A stretch of 64,000 nucleotides of DNA from Aphanizomenon flos-aquae FACHB-1287 (GCF_014698755.1 NZ_JACJTO010000011.1:1-64000); one strand, 5' to 3'; counted from the stretch's first letter, positions 1 to 7,874 are shown. Notes: generated from the letters alone by a model not told the origin. A program made the numbers and translations.

Positions 1-121
1 TTTGTCTTATATCAGTCGAATATGCTGCTGCCATATATATCTCAATTATTTTCTTTTTTTTCCATCTTTAAAGTTTACCATCTTTGTACCGCTTTTGATC
101 TCAAACTGCTGTAATACAAAT

Positions 122-358
122 ATGCCTGAACAACAAATAATTAGTCCTTGGAAATATAAACCTTGGTGGTGTCAACCTTGGTCAATTGTGCTTACTACTG
201 TCACATTAATTAGCGGTAGTTGGCTAATATTTAAAATTATTTGGTTGACAATTCTATTAGCTATTCCTTTATTAATTTGGATGGGATTTTTTCTATTAAT
301 TTGGCCACAAATGATGATTCGTAGTGGAGTTTTGGATAATTTTGAAAAACATCCTTAA
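122..358 (+). CDS. small two-helix membrane protein (DUF6737-like)
   Basis: This encodes 78 residues. The frame is open upstream to position 2, but the ATG at 122 is preferred because the cyanobacterial family, as I recall it, starts just before the conserved WKYKPWWCQPW segment seen at residues 10-20. Two hydrophobic stretches follow (about residues 22-40 and 42-62), and the tail is short and polar, so it is probably an inner or thylakoid membrane protein. Function is unknown. It converges with the broken exchanger gene, with only 6 bp between the stop codons. Family assignment is from memory. Confidence 0.7.
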   Translation: MPEQQIISPWKYKPWWCQPWSIVLTTVTLISGSWLIFKIIWLTILLAIPLLIWMGFFLLIWPQMMIRSGVLDNFEKHP

Positions 359-364
359 TTACCA

Positions 365-1371
365 TCAAAATATATCCCGGTAAATCACGTACATTGCGCC
401 AATATAGAGGGCAACTAGAGTTAATCCATCCCAGGTAATGTACATTCGTGAACCACTTACAGCATGGTAAATTAGCCCATTAATAGCTACTGAAGTCATA
501 ATCATGGCAACAATAGCAGTAAATATATGTATCTGACTGATGTTTAACCAAAGATTACCTTGTAAATAGACCAAATCATAAACGCCCAAAATGGCTAAAT
601 TGGTGATATTAGAACCAAAAATATTGGATACTGCTAAATCAACGGCATTAAGTCGAATAGCAGCTAATGATGCTACTACTTCAGGAAGGGAAGTGGCTGT
701 AGCTAAGAGAATTGCACCAATAAAGCTTTGTCCTAATGCAGTTACCTCTGCAACTCTATCACCTAAAAAGCCAACCAAATACCGAGAATTACAATTATGA
801 CTGAGAGGAAAATAAACCTCAGATATGCTTGTTTTGAGGTAATATGTTGATATTGAAAAGCCTCAATTTCTTCCTCTAGCACTTGTGCGCGTCGTCTCAT
901 CTCAAATTGAGCAATCATGCGGGCGCTCAACCAATAGAGCCAGAGTAAGATGATACTAGGGATACCCACCCATCCTACAGCTAAATTCATTTCGGTTTTC
1001 GCTAGGAGTATTCCTAGAGTCGTCACACCTAGCATGACACAGCCCAAACTAGCGGCTAATCCATGACTAATCTGCGCTCGCTGTAGTACGGGTTCAGGTC
1101 CGTTGTAAATATCAAGTAATGCCAAAATGAGTAAATTAAAGAGACAACTGCCCAAGATGCCCCCTACAGCTAGGTCTGGAGAGTTAAACAGAATAATAGC
1201 ACTTGTCCCTGTGGCTAGTTCCGGCAAAGATGTGACACCTGCTAAGAGAATTGTTCCTACCCAAGTTCGTCCCATTCCGGTTTTTTCTGCTAATATATCG
1301 GCACTTTGGGAAAGTGATGAGCCGATGAAAATTACTAAAGTAATACATATAATAACTTGGAGAAATAGCAT
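365..1371 (-). pseudogene. Na+/Ca2+ exchanger family membrane antiporter, split by a -1 frameshift
   Basis: Two overlapping reading frames (763-1371 and 365-778) together make one CaCA-family exchanger of about 335 residues. The first half has the alpha-1 repeat (GTILLAGVTSLPELATGTSA) and the second half the alpha-2 repeat (GAILLATATSLPE, then NIFGSNITNLAIL). Each alone lacks half of the ion-binding site. The upstream frame stops at 763-765 directly after a run of five T (minus strand); reading one base back at that run gives ...GIWLAF-LGDRVAEV..., which restores a family-like sequence. The cause could be a lost T, an assembly error in a homopolymer, or slippage during expression. The gene normally exchanges cations across the plasma membrane. 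The N-terminal ATG is at 1371. Confidence 0.8.
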
Positions 1372-1444
1372 GATTATTGAGAGAATGTAGAACTTGTTTA
1401 AATATTATCAGGTTTCAAGAAAATAGCAAAAGTTTACTAGAATC

Positions 1445-2158
1445 ATGACGAAAATCATAAATCAAAATTTTAATCGGGACTTAATTTCTATTATTATTCC
1501 GACTCTCAATGAAGCTGATAATATTCAGGAGGCAATTATTAGCAGTCAAATTGGCAGTCATATAGAAATCATTATAGTTGATGGTGGTTCACAAGATCAA
1601 ACATTATTAATAGCCAAATCCTTAAATGTTCAGGCGATTATTTCTTCTCCGGGACGTGCTCATCAAATGAATGCAGGTGCTATGGCTGCTAGTGGGGAAA
1701 TTCTCCTGTTTCTCCATGCTGATACTCGTTTGCCGACTAATTTTGATCAGATGATTCGCACAACCTTAGCAAAACCAGGAATTGTCGCTGGTGCATTTAC
1801 TTTACAGATAAATTCACCTCATTGGGGGTTGCGTTTGGTCGAATTTGGGGTAAAATGGAGATGTAATCTTTGGCAAATGCCCTATGGTGATCAAGGTATT
1901 TTTCTAACTAAAGATGTATTTCAGCAAGTTGGTAATTTTCCACAAATACCAATTATGGAAGACTTTGAACTCATGAGAAAATTAAAAACTCTGGGAAAAA
2001 TTTATCTATTACCAACACCCGTAATTACTTCACCGCGCAGATGGTTAAAAAAAGGAATTTTGCAAACTACTCTTGGGAATCAAATTATTATCATTGCTTA
2101 TTTATTAGGTATTTCCCCAAATCAAATTCGTAATTGGTACTCTTCTCCAAAATTGTAA
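1445..2158 (+). CDS. TIGR04283-type (arsenosugar biosynthesis) family 2 glycosyltransferase
   Basis: A 237-residue GT-A fold enzyme. Visible motifs are the N-terminal SIIIPTLNEADNI (residues 15-27), the nucleotide-binding VDGGSQDQT (45-53), the metal-binding HADTRLP (91-97), GDQGIF (148-153) and the acidic MEDFEL (171-176). This pattern, with a short length, is typical of the TIGR04283 family that is often found with arsenosugar synthesis genes; no arsM or radical-SAM partner is seen here, so the arsenic link is only a family label. The next gene, a TVP38 membrane protein, starts 9 bp after its stop, so the two are probably co-transcribed. The gene is divergent from the broken exchanger. Confidence 0.8.
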   Translation: MTKIINQNFNRDLISIIIPTLNEADNIQEAIISSQIGSHIEIIIVDGGSQDQTLLIAKSLNVQAIISSPGRAHQMNAGAMAASGEILLFLHADTRLPTNFDQMIRTTLAKPGIVAGAFTLQINSPHWGLRLVEFGVKWRCNLWQMPYGDQGIFLTKDVFQQVGNFPQIPIMEDFELMRKLKTLGKIYLLPTPVITSPRRWLKKGILQTTLGNQIIIIAYLLGISPNQIRNWYSSPKL

Positions 2159-2167
2159 ATAAATTTT

Positions 2168-2848
2168 ATGCTTATGACATTTTTATCAGAAATAGATTTG
2201 ACTTTAGCACAGGAATCTATTAAAGCATCTTCTCCGAGTTTTTTCGCATTTTTACAAAATACCTTACAATGGATTAATAGTCTTGGTTCTTTGGGAGGAA
2301 TAGTATTTATTGGTATCTATATTATAGCTACTTTAGCTTTTTTACCAGCCGCAATTCTTACTTTAGGTGCTGGGGTAATTTTTGGGGTAATTTGGGGTTC
2401 TTTATATGTGTTTGTTGGTGCTACTTTAGGTGCTATAGCTGCATTTTTGGTAGGACGTTATTTAGCTAGAGGTTGGGTAAAAGAAAAAATATCTAGTTAC
2501 AAAAAATTTACCAATATTGATCAAGCAGTTAGCAAAGAAGGATTAAAAATTGTCTTTTTAATTCGACTTTCTCCTTTATTTCCCTTCAATTTATTAAACT
2601 ACGCTTTAGGACTTACTAATGTTTCCTTGAAAGACTATTCTTTAGCTTCATTTGGGATGATTCCGGGAACAATTATGTATGTTTATCTTGGATATTTAGC
2701 AGGAGATTTAGCTTTAATTGGTAATAAAAATCAACCTGATAATATGATTTTCCACTGGTTAATTCAAATTATTGGTTTGATATCTACAATTGCGGTTACT
2801 GTTTATGTAACTAAGATAGCTAAAAAATCTTTAGAAGAGGAAATTTAG
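2168..2848 (+). CDS. TVP38/TMEM64 (DedA superfamily) membrane protein
   Basis: A 226-residue integral membrane protein with a VTT/SNARE-associated domain. The core shows the family features FLPAAILTLGAGVIFG (about residues 56-71), a glycine-rich helix with FLVGRYLARG (about 93-102), IRLSPLFPFNLLNYALGLT (about 132-150) and a GMIPGTIMYVYLG helix. Related proteins act in lipid scrambling or transport in the inner membrane. It sits between a glycosyltransferase (9 bp upstream) and a MerA-like flavoprotein (144 bp downstream). TVP38 domains fused to or next to such flavoproteins are a known combination, so a shared role is plausible though undefined. Confidence 0.85.
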   Translation: MLMTFLSEIDLTLAQESIKASSPSFFAFLQNTLQWINSLGSLGGIVFIGIYIIATLAFLPAAILTLGAGVIFGVIWGSLYVFVGATLGAIAAFLVGRYLARGWVKEKISSYKKFTNIDQAVSKEGLKIVFLIRLSPLFPFNLLNYALGLTNVSLKDYSLASFGMIPGTIMYVYLGYLAGDLALIGNKNQPDNMIFHWLIQIIGLISTIAVTVYVTKIAKKSLEEEI

Positions 2849-2992
2849 AATAATATTCTATTTTTCATCTGCAAAAACTTGAGGAGATTTGTTAAATATA
2901 AAACTGACAAATTTTTGAAAATGATGTATCTATAAGTAAAGATTACCCAATCAAAAATATCCTTTATACGTAAATTTTCAGAGGTAATACTA

Positions 2993-4540
2993 ATGTCAAC
3001 TTCAGAATTTCCAAGAGTAACAATTCGTCCCATGGATGAATATAATCAAAAACTCCTCAAAAATGTTCACCCAGATAATTGGATTAATCCCCAAGCGGCT
3101 GATTTTTATGATTTGGTAGTAATTGGTGGAGGAACTGCGGGTTTAGTTGTAGCTGCAGGTGCTGCGGGTTTAGATATAGGTTTGAAAGTAGCATTAATTG
3201 AAAAAAATCTCATGGGAGGAGATTGTTTAAATTTTGGTTGTATACCTTCTAAATGCTTAATTCGTTCTTCCCGTGTGGTAGAAGAAATAAGAAAAGCCAA
3301 GGATTTAGGGATTAATGTTTCTCAACAATTTGATGTAGATTTCGCCACAGTTATGGGTAGAATGCGGCGCATTCGAGCAAGTATTAGTTATCATGATTCT
3401 GTAGAAAGATTTAAAAGTTTAGGAATTGATGTTTTTTTAGGTAATGGTAAATTTATAAGTAATAATTCTATAGAAGTTGCTAATCAAAACTTGAAATTTA
3501 AAAAAGCTGTTATTGCTACGGGTGCTAGAGCTATAAAACCGAAGATTAGAGGAATTGAAACAGCCGGTTATTTGACTAATGAAACTGTTTTTTCTCTAAC
3601 TCAAAAACCAGAAAAATTAGCAATAATTGGTGGCGGTCCTGTCGGCTGTGAATTAGCTCAAACTTTTCAGAGGTTGGGTTGTGAGGTGACATTATTTCAT
3701 CGTGGTTCACGTATTTTAAATCAGGAAGATAGAGAAGCTGCGGAAATTTTGCAAAAAGTTTTAATTGATGAAGGTATTCGTTTAGTATTAAATTGTCAAT
3801 TAGAAGAAGTGGTGACAGTTACAGAAGGAAAACGGCTATATTTTTCTGTAAATAGTGAACGAGATTCGATTACAGTTGATGAAATATTAGTTGGTGCGGG
3901 ACGTGCGCCGAATGTCGAAAATTTGAATTTAGCAGCAGCAGGTGTAGAATATGATCAAACTTTGGGTGTAAAAGTAAATGATTATTTGCAAACTACAAAT
4001 CCCAAAATTTACGCCGCTGGTGATATCTGCATGAATTGGAAATTTACCCATGCGGCAGATGCGGCGGCACGAATTGTAATAAAAAATACTCTATTTTCGC
4101 CCTTTGGTTGGGGACGATCTAAACTCAGTAGTTTAGTTATGCCTTGGGTGACATATACTAGCCCGGAAATTGCTCATGTAGGGATGTATGAAAATGATGG
4201 AGAGAAATTGGGTATAGAGATAGAAACTATTAAGATACCTTATACTCGCATAGATCGAGCGATCGCTGATCATGAAGAATCTGGTTTTTTAAAGATTCAT
4301 CACAAAAAAGGATCAGATCAAATCTTGGGTGCAACCATAGTTACTAATCATGCTGGTGAGATGATTTCGGAAATTACTACAGCTATGGTCCATCAAATCG
4401 GTTTGAGTAAACTTAGTAGTGTAATTCATCCTTACCCCACCCAAGCAGAAGCAATTAAAAAAGCCGCAGACGCTTATCGTAAGACCCTACTTACACCAAA
4501 AACTAAGCAATTATTGGGATTTTTAACAAAATTTTCTTAA
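2993..4540 (+). CDS. MerA/dihydrolipoamide dehydrogenase-like FAD disulfide oxidoreductase
   Basis: A 515-residue class I pyridine nucleotide-disulfide oxidoreductase. It has the FAD-binding GGGTAG (residues 45-50), the redox disulfide CLNFGC (C78 and C83), a second Rossmann motif IIGGGPVGCE for NAD(P)H, a GD motif at YAAGDI, and the C-terminal interface motif HPYPTQAE carrying the catalytic His. The N-terminal extension (residues 1-38) is typical of cyanobacterial MerA-like proteins. It lacks an HMA domain and the C-terminal vicinal cysteine pair of true mercuric reductases, so mercury reduction is unlikely; the substrate is unknown. Start: ATG at 2993 after AGAGGT. It probably belongs functionally with the upstream TVP38 gene. 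Confidence 0.85.
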   Translation: MSTSEFPRVTIRPMDEYNQKLLKNVHPDNWINPQAADFYDLVVIGGGTAGLVVAAGAAGLDIGLKVALIEKNLMGGDCLNFGCIPSKCLIRSSRVVEEIRKAKDLGINVSQQFDVDFATVMGRMRRIRASISYHDSVERFKSLGIDVFLGNGKFISNNSIEVANQNLKFKKAVIATGARAIKPKIRGIETAGYLTNETVFSLTQKPEKLAIIGGGPVGCELAQTFQRLGCEVTLFHRGSRILNQEDREAAEILQKVLIDEGIRLVLNCQLEEVVTVTEGKRLYFSVNSERDSITVDEILVGAGRAPNVENLNLAAAGVEYDQTLGVKVNDYLQTTNPKIYAAGDICMNWKFTHAADAAARIVIKNTLFSPFGWGRSKLSSLVMPWVTYTSPEIAHVGMYENDGEKLGIEIETIKIPYTRIDRAIADHEESGFLKIHHKKGSDQILGATIVTNHAGEMISEITTAMVHQIGLSKLSSVIHPYPTQAEAIKKAADAYRKTLLTPKTKQLLGFLTKFS

Positions 4541-4679
4541 CTTGGGAACAATAATTTCAGAAAGGGTTATAATCATAAAAGTTCGAGTGAATAACTAAGG
4601 AAAATATTCAGGGTAAAATTCATGAATGACGAGAAAAAATTAACCTATCTATGCCAGAATTATCAGGACATAAAACAAA

Positions 4680-5435
4680 ATGGAATATAAATCTCTGGCT
4701 GTTATCAGTAGTATTGTTATATTTGGAATATTAGAAACCTTAGTTCCTTTTTTTCAATATCATCAAACTCCTATTAAAAGGGTTATTCACAATTTAATTT
4801 TGGGTTTAATAAATTCTTTGGTAATTAACCTCACAGTTATTTTAATATTAAATTATATCTGGAAACCAACTTTATCTCCAGGATTTCTTGATGATATAAA
4901 TTTCCCCTGGTTACACTTTATTCTCTCTTTTTTAGTGCTGGATTTGTATATGTATACGTGGCATAGATTAATCCATACTTGGGGTTTTGCTTGGCGTTTT
5001 CATAAAGTTCATCATACAGATAGATGGATGAATATATCCACAGCTTACCGCTTTCATACAGTAGAAGTAGTTTTTGCTAATATCCCCAAATTTGGGTTAA
5101 TTTATTTATTGGGAATTACACAAAATGCTTGGATATTATATGAATCTTTATTTGCTGTATCATTAGTTTTTCATCATAGTAATTTTGCTTTACCTTTCAA
5201 AATAGATAAATTTCTGAGTTATATTATTGTTACACCTAATTATCATCGCGCTCATCATTGTCAATTAACAAAATATTTAAATAGTAATTACAGCAGTTTA
5301 TTAACTATATGGGATCTGATTTTTCAATCTCGTTATTATCCACCACAACCAGAAACAATCCAATTTGGTTTACCAGAAAAAACTAGAGAGTTTAATGTAA
5401 TCAGTTTATTAAAATTACCGTTTATGTCTGTGTAA
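4680..5435 (+). CDS. sterol desaturase / fatty acid hydroxylase superfamily membrane enzyme
   Basis: A 251-residue di-iron membrane oxygenase. The eight-histidine pattern is visible: HRLIH (residues 95-99), HKVHH (108-112), H126, HH (165-166) and HRAHH (189-193). Four hydrophobic segments surround these clusters. Members hydroxylate or desaturate lipids, sterols or carotenoids; the substrate cannot be read from sequence. An upstream ATG at 4651 is in another frame. The gene stands alone, 139 bp after the flavoprotein, and is followed by repeat sequence and the xisI relic. Confidence 0.85.
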   Translation: MEYKSLAVISSIVIFGILETLVPFFQYHQTPIKRVIHNLILGLINSLVINLTVILILNYIWKPTLSPGFLDDINFPWLHFILSFLVLDLYMYTWHRLIHTWGFAWRFHKVHHTDRWMNISTAYRFHTVEVVFANIPKFGLIYLLGITQNAWILYESLFAVSLVFHHSNFALPFKIDKFLSYIIVTPNYHRAHHCQLTKYLNSNYSSLLTIWDLIFQSRYYPPQPETIQFGLPEKTREFNVISLLKLPFMSV

Positions 5436-5440
5436 TAGAT

Positions 5441-5475
5441 AAAGATGTTGGGTCTCATTCCTCAACCCAACCTAC
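5441..5475. repeat. partial copy of the GTAGGTTGGGTT dispersed repeat
   Basis: The stretch has GTTGGGT, an ATTCCTC spacer and CAACCCAACCTAC. It matches the right half of the complete element at 8942-9010, including the preceding AAAGAT. It lies directly downstream of the desaturase-like gene and may act as a transcript-end hairpin. Confidence 0.6.
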
Positions 5476-5477
5476 AA

Positions 5478-5783
5478 CTAACCTACTGCAAAACCAGTAA
5501 ATTCTCTCACAAAAGGAGATTGAAAACCTAAAACTATATCGGTTTTTGGTACTCCTAATTCTACCAACTCACTAGCTACACCTTCCTCAGTAAAATCTCT
5601 CTGAATCCAGATTTTTCCATCTCTAATATCTACATGAATAATTGTCCCATAAGCCCTTTCATTATTTTCTCATCCTACATGAACTACTAAATAACTATTT
5701 CTTTCACAATCAAAAATTAACTCCTTTTCTGTTCCTTCTGATCTATGATTTTCGGTATGTCTTGCTAATACGGTTTTTACCAG
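5478..5783 (-). pseudogene. xisI: xisI pseudogene (nonsense mutation and lost N-terminus)
   Basis: On the minus strand this is nearly identical to the intact xisI at 10897-11226. The C-terminal part (GDIVLGF-like to FTGFAVG, stop at 5478-5480) is intact. The conserved Trp codon in the VGWENNERA segment is TGA here, and the match ends near 5783, so the first few residues with the start codon are missing. No protein of useful length can be made. Intact homologues are fdxN-element excision controlling factor XisI. The copy is flanked by two halves of a dispersed repeat. Confidence 0.85.
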
Positions 5784-5818
5784 AAGTGTTGAATGTTAAG
5801 AAAAGCCTGATAAAAATA

Positions 5819-5843
5819 GCCCAAAATATGTTAAATTTTGGGC
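5819..5843. repeat. perfect 9-bp hairpin next to xisI relic
   Basis: GCCCAAAAT and ATTTTGGGC form a perfect inverted repeat around a 7-base loop. It lies where the xisI relic has lost its 5' end and could be a terminator or the end of an inserted sequence; a poly-T tail is absent on both sides. Confidence 0.45.
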
Positions 5844-5883
5844 GAAGGATTAAAATATATAGTTTTAATCTTTTATTATATTC

Positions 5884-5935
5884 GTAGGTTAGGTTAAGCT
5901 GCATCACAACCCAACGCAATAACATTATAAAGATT
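5884..5935. repeat. partial GTAGGTTGGGTT repeat
   Basis: CGTAGGTTAGGTTAAGC followed by AACCCAACGCA and ATTATAAAGAT resembles the left part of the complete element at 8942-9010. The bases before it, ending CTTTTATT-ATTCG, also match those before 8942, so both loci share a longer common junction. Confidence 0.55.
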
Positions 5936-6036
5936 TTCTGAACCGATATATTAGTTATAAACTTTCTTGATTATTGATTAATGAAATTTATTTTGGTGGA
6001 GGTTTTAAGCCTCCTTTTTTTATAAAAAGTTTTAAA

Positions 6037-6372
6037 CTAAGTAATTGCAAATTCTGTATATTGTCTGATATCGGCTGGTTGGAAGGCTAAAACAATTTGA
6101 TTTTTAGGAATACCAGCGTTAACAAGTTCGTTGGCTATACCGTATTCTGTTCCGTCTCTTTGAATCCAGATTTTATCGTTGATTATGTCGATATGAACTA
6201 AGCAACCATGCACCCGTTGATTATTTTCCCAGCCTAATATTAGTAGTAGGTAATGGTTGGCAGTTTGGTCTATTATTAGTTGTCTTTCTAGTTCACCGTA
6301 AGCGTAGGGAAGTTGGGAATATTCGGTTAATATTTTTTGAATGTTTTGACGATAATTATTTAAGGTATCCAT
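6037..6372 (-). CDS. xisI: XisI family protein (fdxN element excision controlling factor)
   Basis: A 111-residue XisI homologue. Its ATG at 6372 is preferred over the longer frame to 6414, because the upstream part is the decayed end of xisH in another frame. Family features are the central GWENNQRVHG segment, HIDIINDKIWIQRD, GIANELVNAGIPKNQIVLAF and the C-terminal RQYTEFA. In Anabaena, XisI with XisH and XisF is required for developmentally programmed excision of the fdxN element; the biochemical role of XisI is unknown. Its partner xisH survives only as a 3' fragment here. This copy is more diverged from the other xisI copies of the window than they are from each other. Confidence 0.85.
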   Translation of the reverse strand: MDTLNNYRQNIQKILTEYSQLPYAYGELERQLIIDQTANHYLLLILGWENNQRVHGCLVHIDIINDKIWIQRDGTEYGIANELVNAGIPKNQIVLAFQPADIRQYTEFAIT

Positions 6373-6470
6373 TGCAGTATAATCTCTTGTTTGGAGTCGA
6401 AGACAAGTAAACAAAGGCGTTGATTTTCTAATAATATTTTACCAACAGGTTCTTGAAATAGTTGTGATTT
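6360..6470 (-). pseudogene. xisH: xisH 3'-terminal fragment
   Basis: The minus strand reads LFQEPVGKILLE, then CLLVFDSKQEIILQW, then IP and a stop at 6360-6362. This is the XisH C-terminal pattern (compare LLIFEAIKQEIVLW in the intact copy at 11214-11630). The match ends near 6470, so the catalytic N-terminal two thirds are gone. The fragment overlaps the start of the intact xisI by about 13 bp, the same overlap as in the complete pair. Confidence 0.75.
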
Positions 6471-6527
6471 TCGTTTCGCGTAAAGGAAAAATAAAACCCG
6501 AAACAAAGGTTTTTGTAATGTTACCTA

Positions 6528-6564
6528 TTGACAAATGATAAGGGTTACGTATAATAGTACGTAA
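6528..6564 (+). promoter_or_regulatory. sigma70-type promoter with palindromic operator
   Basis: A consensus TTGACA (6528-6533) and TATAAT (6550-6555) are separated by 16 bp. A perfect 7-bp inverted repeat, TTACGTA (6545-6551) and TACGTAA (6558-6564) with a 6-bp spacer, covers the -10 box. It lies 46 bp before the Phd-like antitoxin gene, as expected for an autoregulated toxin-antitoxin operator. Confidence 0.7.
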
Positions 6565-6609
6565 TATTATCTTCAGATTAAGTCAGCGTTTCTTGAAAAC
6601 GCAGGTATC

Positions 6610-7080
6610 ATGTCAATTGCAATTTTTAGCAATGCGTTCTCAGATGAGCTAATTACAGCCACTGAGTTGAATCGTCAACCTGGAAAGGTTCTAGATAAGG
6701 CTTATGAACACCCAATTACTATTACTAGAAATGACCAATCTTTTGCGCTGTTGCGTCGTGAAGATGTGGCTTATTTAGTGAAGGGTGTAACACAAAGTAA
6801 GGCTGTTTTTGAGGTGTTATCGGTTGCATTTCGGTTATTATTAGGACAAAAAATAGGTTATGAGCATCCTTGTGGATGGTTGAGCGTATTTGATGCTGAT
6901 GAATTGCAAGATTTTATTAAAGAAGTGAGTGAGGCTTTTCGCTTAACTGATACTTCTAATGAGGCTTGGGATTTGATTGATGCTACTATTCATGAATGGC
7001 ATGAAAGTGCAATAGCTACTATTAGTCCTGAGTTAGCAGCAGCTTTTAATAATGAAAATAAAGAGGGAAAATCATGTTAA
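6610..7080 (+). CDS. Phd/YefM-type antitoxin with C-terminal extension
   Basis: A 156-residue protein. The N-terminal 60 residues (ITATELNRQPGKVLDKAYEHPITITRNDQSFALLRREDV) match the Phd/YefM antitoxin fold, which binds operator DNA and neutralises a toxin. The remaining 95 residues are acidic and are presumably the toxin-binding part; this extension is longer than in typical Phd proteins. A strong promoter and palindrome lie just upstream. The expected downstream toxin gene is missing: only a start site overlapping this gene's stop remains (7074-7097). The start is the ATG at 6610. Confidence 0.75.
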   Translation: MSIAIFSNAFSDELITATELNRQPGKVLDKAYEHPITITRNDQSFALLRREDVAYLVKGVTQSKAVFEVLSVAFRLLLGQKIGYEHPCGWLSVFDADELQDFIKEVSEAFRLTDTSNEAWDLIDATIHEWHESAIATISPELAAAFNNENKEGKSC

Positions 7081-7097
7081 AATTTATGTCATGGTAA
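7074..7097 (+). other. ghost start of a lost toxin gene
   Basis: AGAGGG (7062-7067) is followed at suitable spacing by an ATG at 7074 that overlaps the antitoxin stop codon. The frame reads only MLKFMSW before TAA. Translational coupling of this kind is typical for the second gene of a toxin-antitoxin operon, so this may be the remnant of the toxin start. That is inference from position alone. Confidence 0.35.
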
Positions 7098-7100
7098 TAC

Positions 7101-7129
7101 TTGCAATTAAGCACAATTTAAGTTAAAAT
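7101..7129 (+). promoter_or_regulatory. putative sigma70-type promoter
   Basis: TTGCAA (7101-7106) and TAAAAT (7124-7129) are separated by 17 bp and lie 25 bp before the ATG of the next gene. It would drive the 7155-7831 two-gene unit. Confidence 0.5.
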
Positions 7130-7154
7130 AATAACTAGAGTTCAAGTTAATAAT

Positions 7155-7472
7155 ATGACTCACATAACATCAAAAAAAATGGTAAGAAGAGGAAGAATTT
7201 TTCCTGAATTGACTATATCACCAGAAGAATTAGCCAAACGAGAAGCAGAAGATGAAATATTTTATCAACGTTGTTTGGCAATTTTTGAGCGTGTCCGTCC
7301 TCAATATATCGAAAGTCACTATGGTTGGTATATTGCTATAGAACCAGATAGTGGAGAATATTTAATTGATCAGGATAGAATGCAATCTCATAAAAGAATG
7401 TTGGAAAAATATCCTCAAGCTAGACATTTCGTTTTTTGTTTGAATGAAACGGGGACAACTGGCACAATATGA
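7155..7472 (+). CDS. hypothetical protein, first gene of a two-gene unit
   Basis: A 105-residue soluble protein that I recognise only as a common cyanobacterial partner of the downstream protease-like gene. The N-terminus is basic (MVRRGRIFPEL), then comes a charged helix (SPEELAKREAEDEIFYQRCLAIFERV), followed by a beta-rich half with HYGWYIAIEPDSGEYLIDQD. There is no signal peptide or membrane segment. It overlaps the next gene by 4 bp (ATGA), so translation is coupled. The pair has a toxin-antitoxin-like size and layout, but no function is known to me. Confidence 0.65.
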   Translation: MTHITSKKMVRRGRIFPELTISPEELAKREAEDEIFYQRCLAIFERVRPQYIESHYGWYIAIEPDSGEYLIDQDRMQSHKRMLEKYPQARHFVFCLNETGTTGTI

Positions 7473-7831
7473 TAGAGGGTTATTTTGGAGATAATGGGCA
7501 ATTATTTTTTGAGATTGAATTAGTTACTAATGATGGCTTAAATCTTCCTATAGATGCCCTATTTGATACGGGCTTTGCAGGTTTCATGGCTATTAATACA
7601 CAAGATTTAGATGGATTAGAATGGTTGTATAGTGGGGAGGAAATGCTACGGACAGCTAAAGGTGAATCAAAATTTCAGATTTATTTAGGTCAAGTGATAT
7701 TAGACGGAAAGCAGTATCAAATTCCTGTGAATGTGGGTAAAGGAATTAATGAAATTTTGCTCGGTTCTGAGTGGTTAAAGTTGTTGCGTTTGGTGGTGGA
7801 TTTTCCAGAGAATATTTTAACTTTGGGATAA
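7469..7831 (+). CDS. retropepsin-like aspartic protease fold protein
   Basis: A 120-residue protein with a single aspartyl-protease motif, ALFDTGF (residues 30-36), and a second hydrophobic-hydrophobic-Gly element EILLGSEWL near residue 95. This is the clan AA retropepsin-like arrangement, which must dimerise to form an active site. There is no signal peptide, so it acts in the cytoplasm. It overlaps the upstream gene by 4 bp. The substrate is unknown; the upstream protein is an obvious candidate partner or target. Confidence 0.7.
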   Translation: MIEGYFGDNGQLFFEIELVTNDGLNLPIDALFDTGFAGFMAINTQDLDGLEWLYSGEEMLRTAKGESKFQIYLGQVILDGKQYQIPVNVGKGINEILLGSEWLKLLRLVVDFPENILTLG

Positions 7832-7874
7832 TTTTTTATTTCACGCAAAGACGCAAAGGAAGAGTGCAAAAAAA

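Noticed and set aside
2845-3033. 62-codon minus-strand frame between TVP38 and the flavoprotein
   Set aside because: Low-complexity AT-rich translation that overlaps the start of the flavoprotein gene; no support.
5642-5925. Open frames over the xisI relic
   Set aside because: They arise by chance in the AT-rich remnant and flanking repeat.
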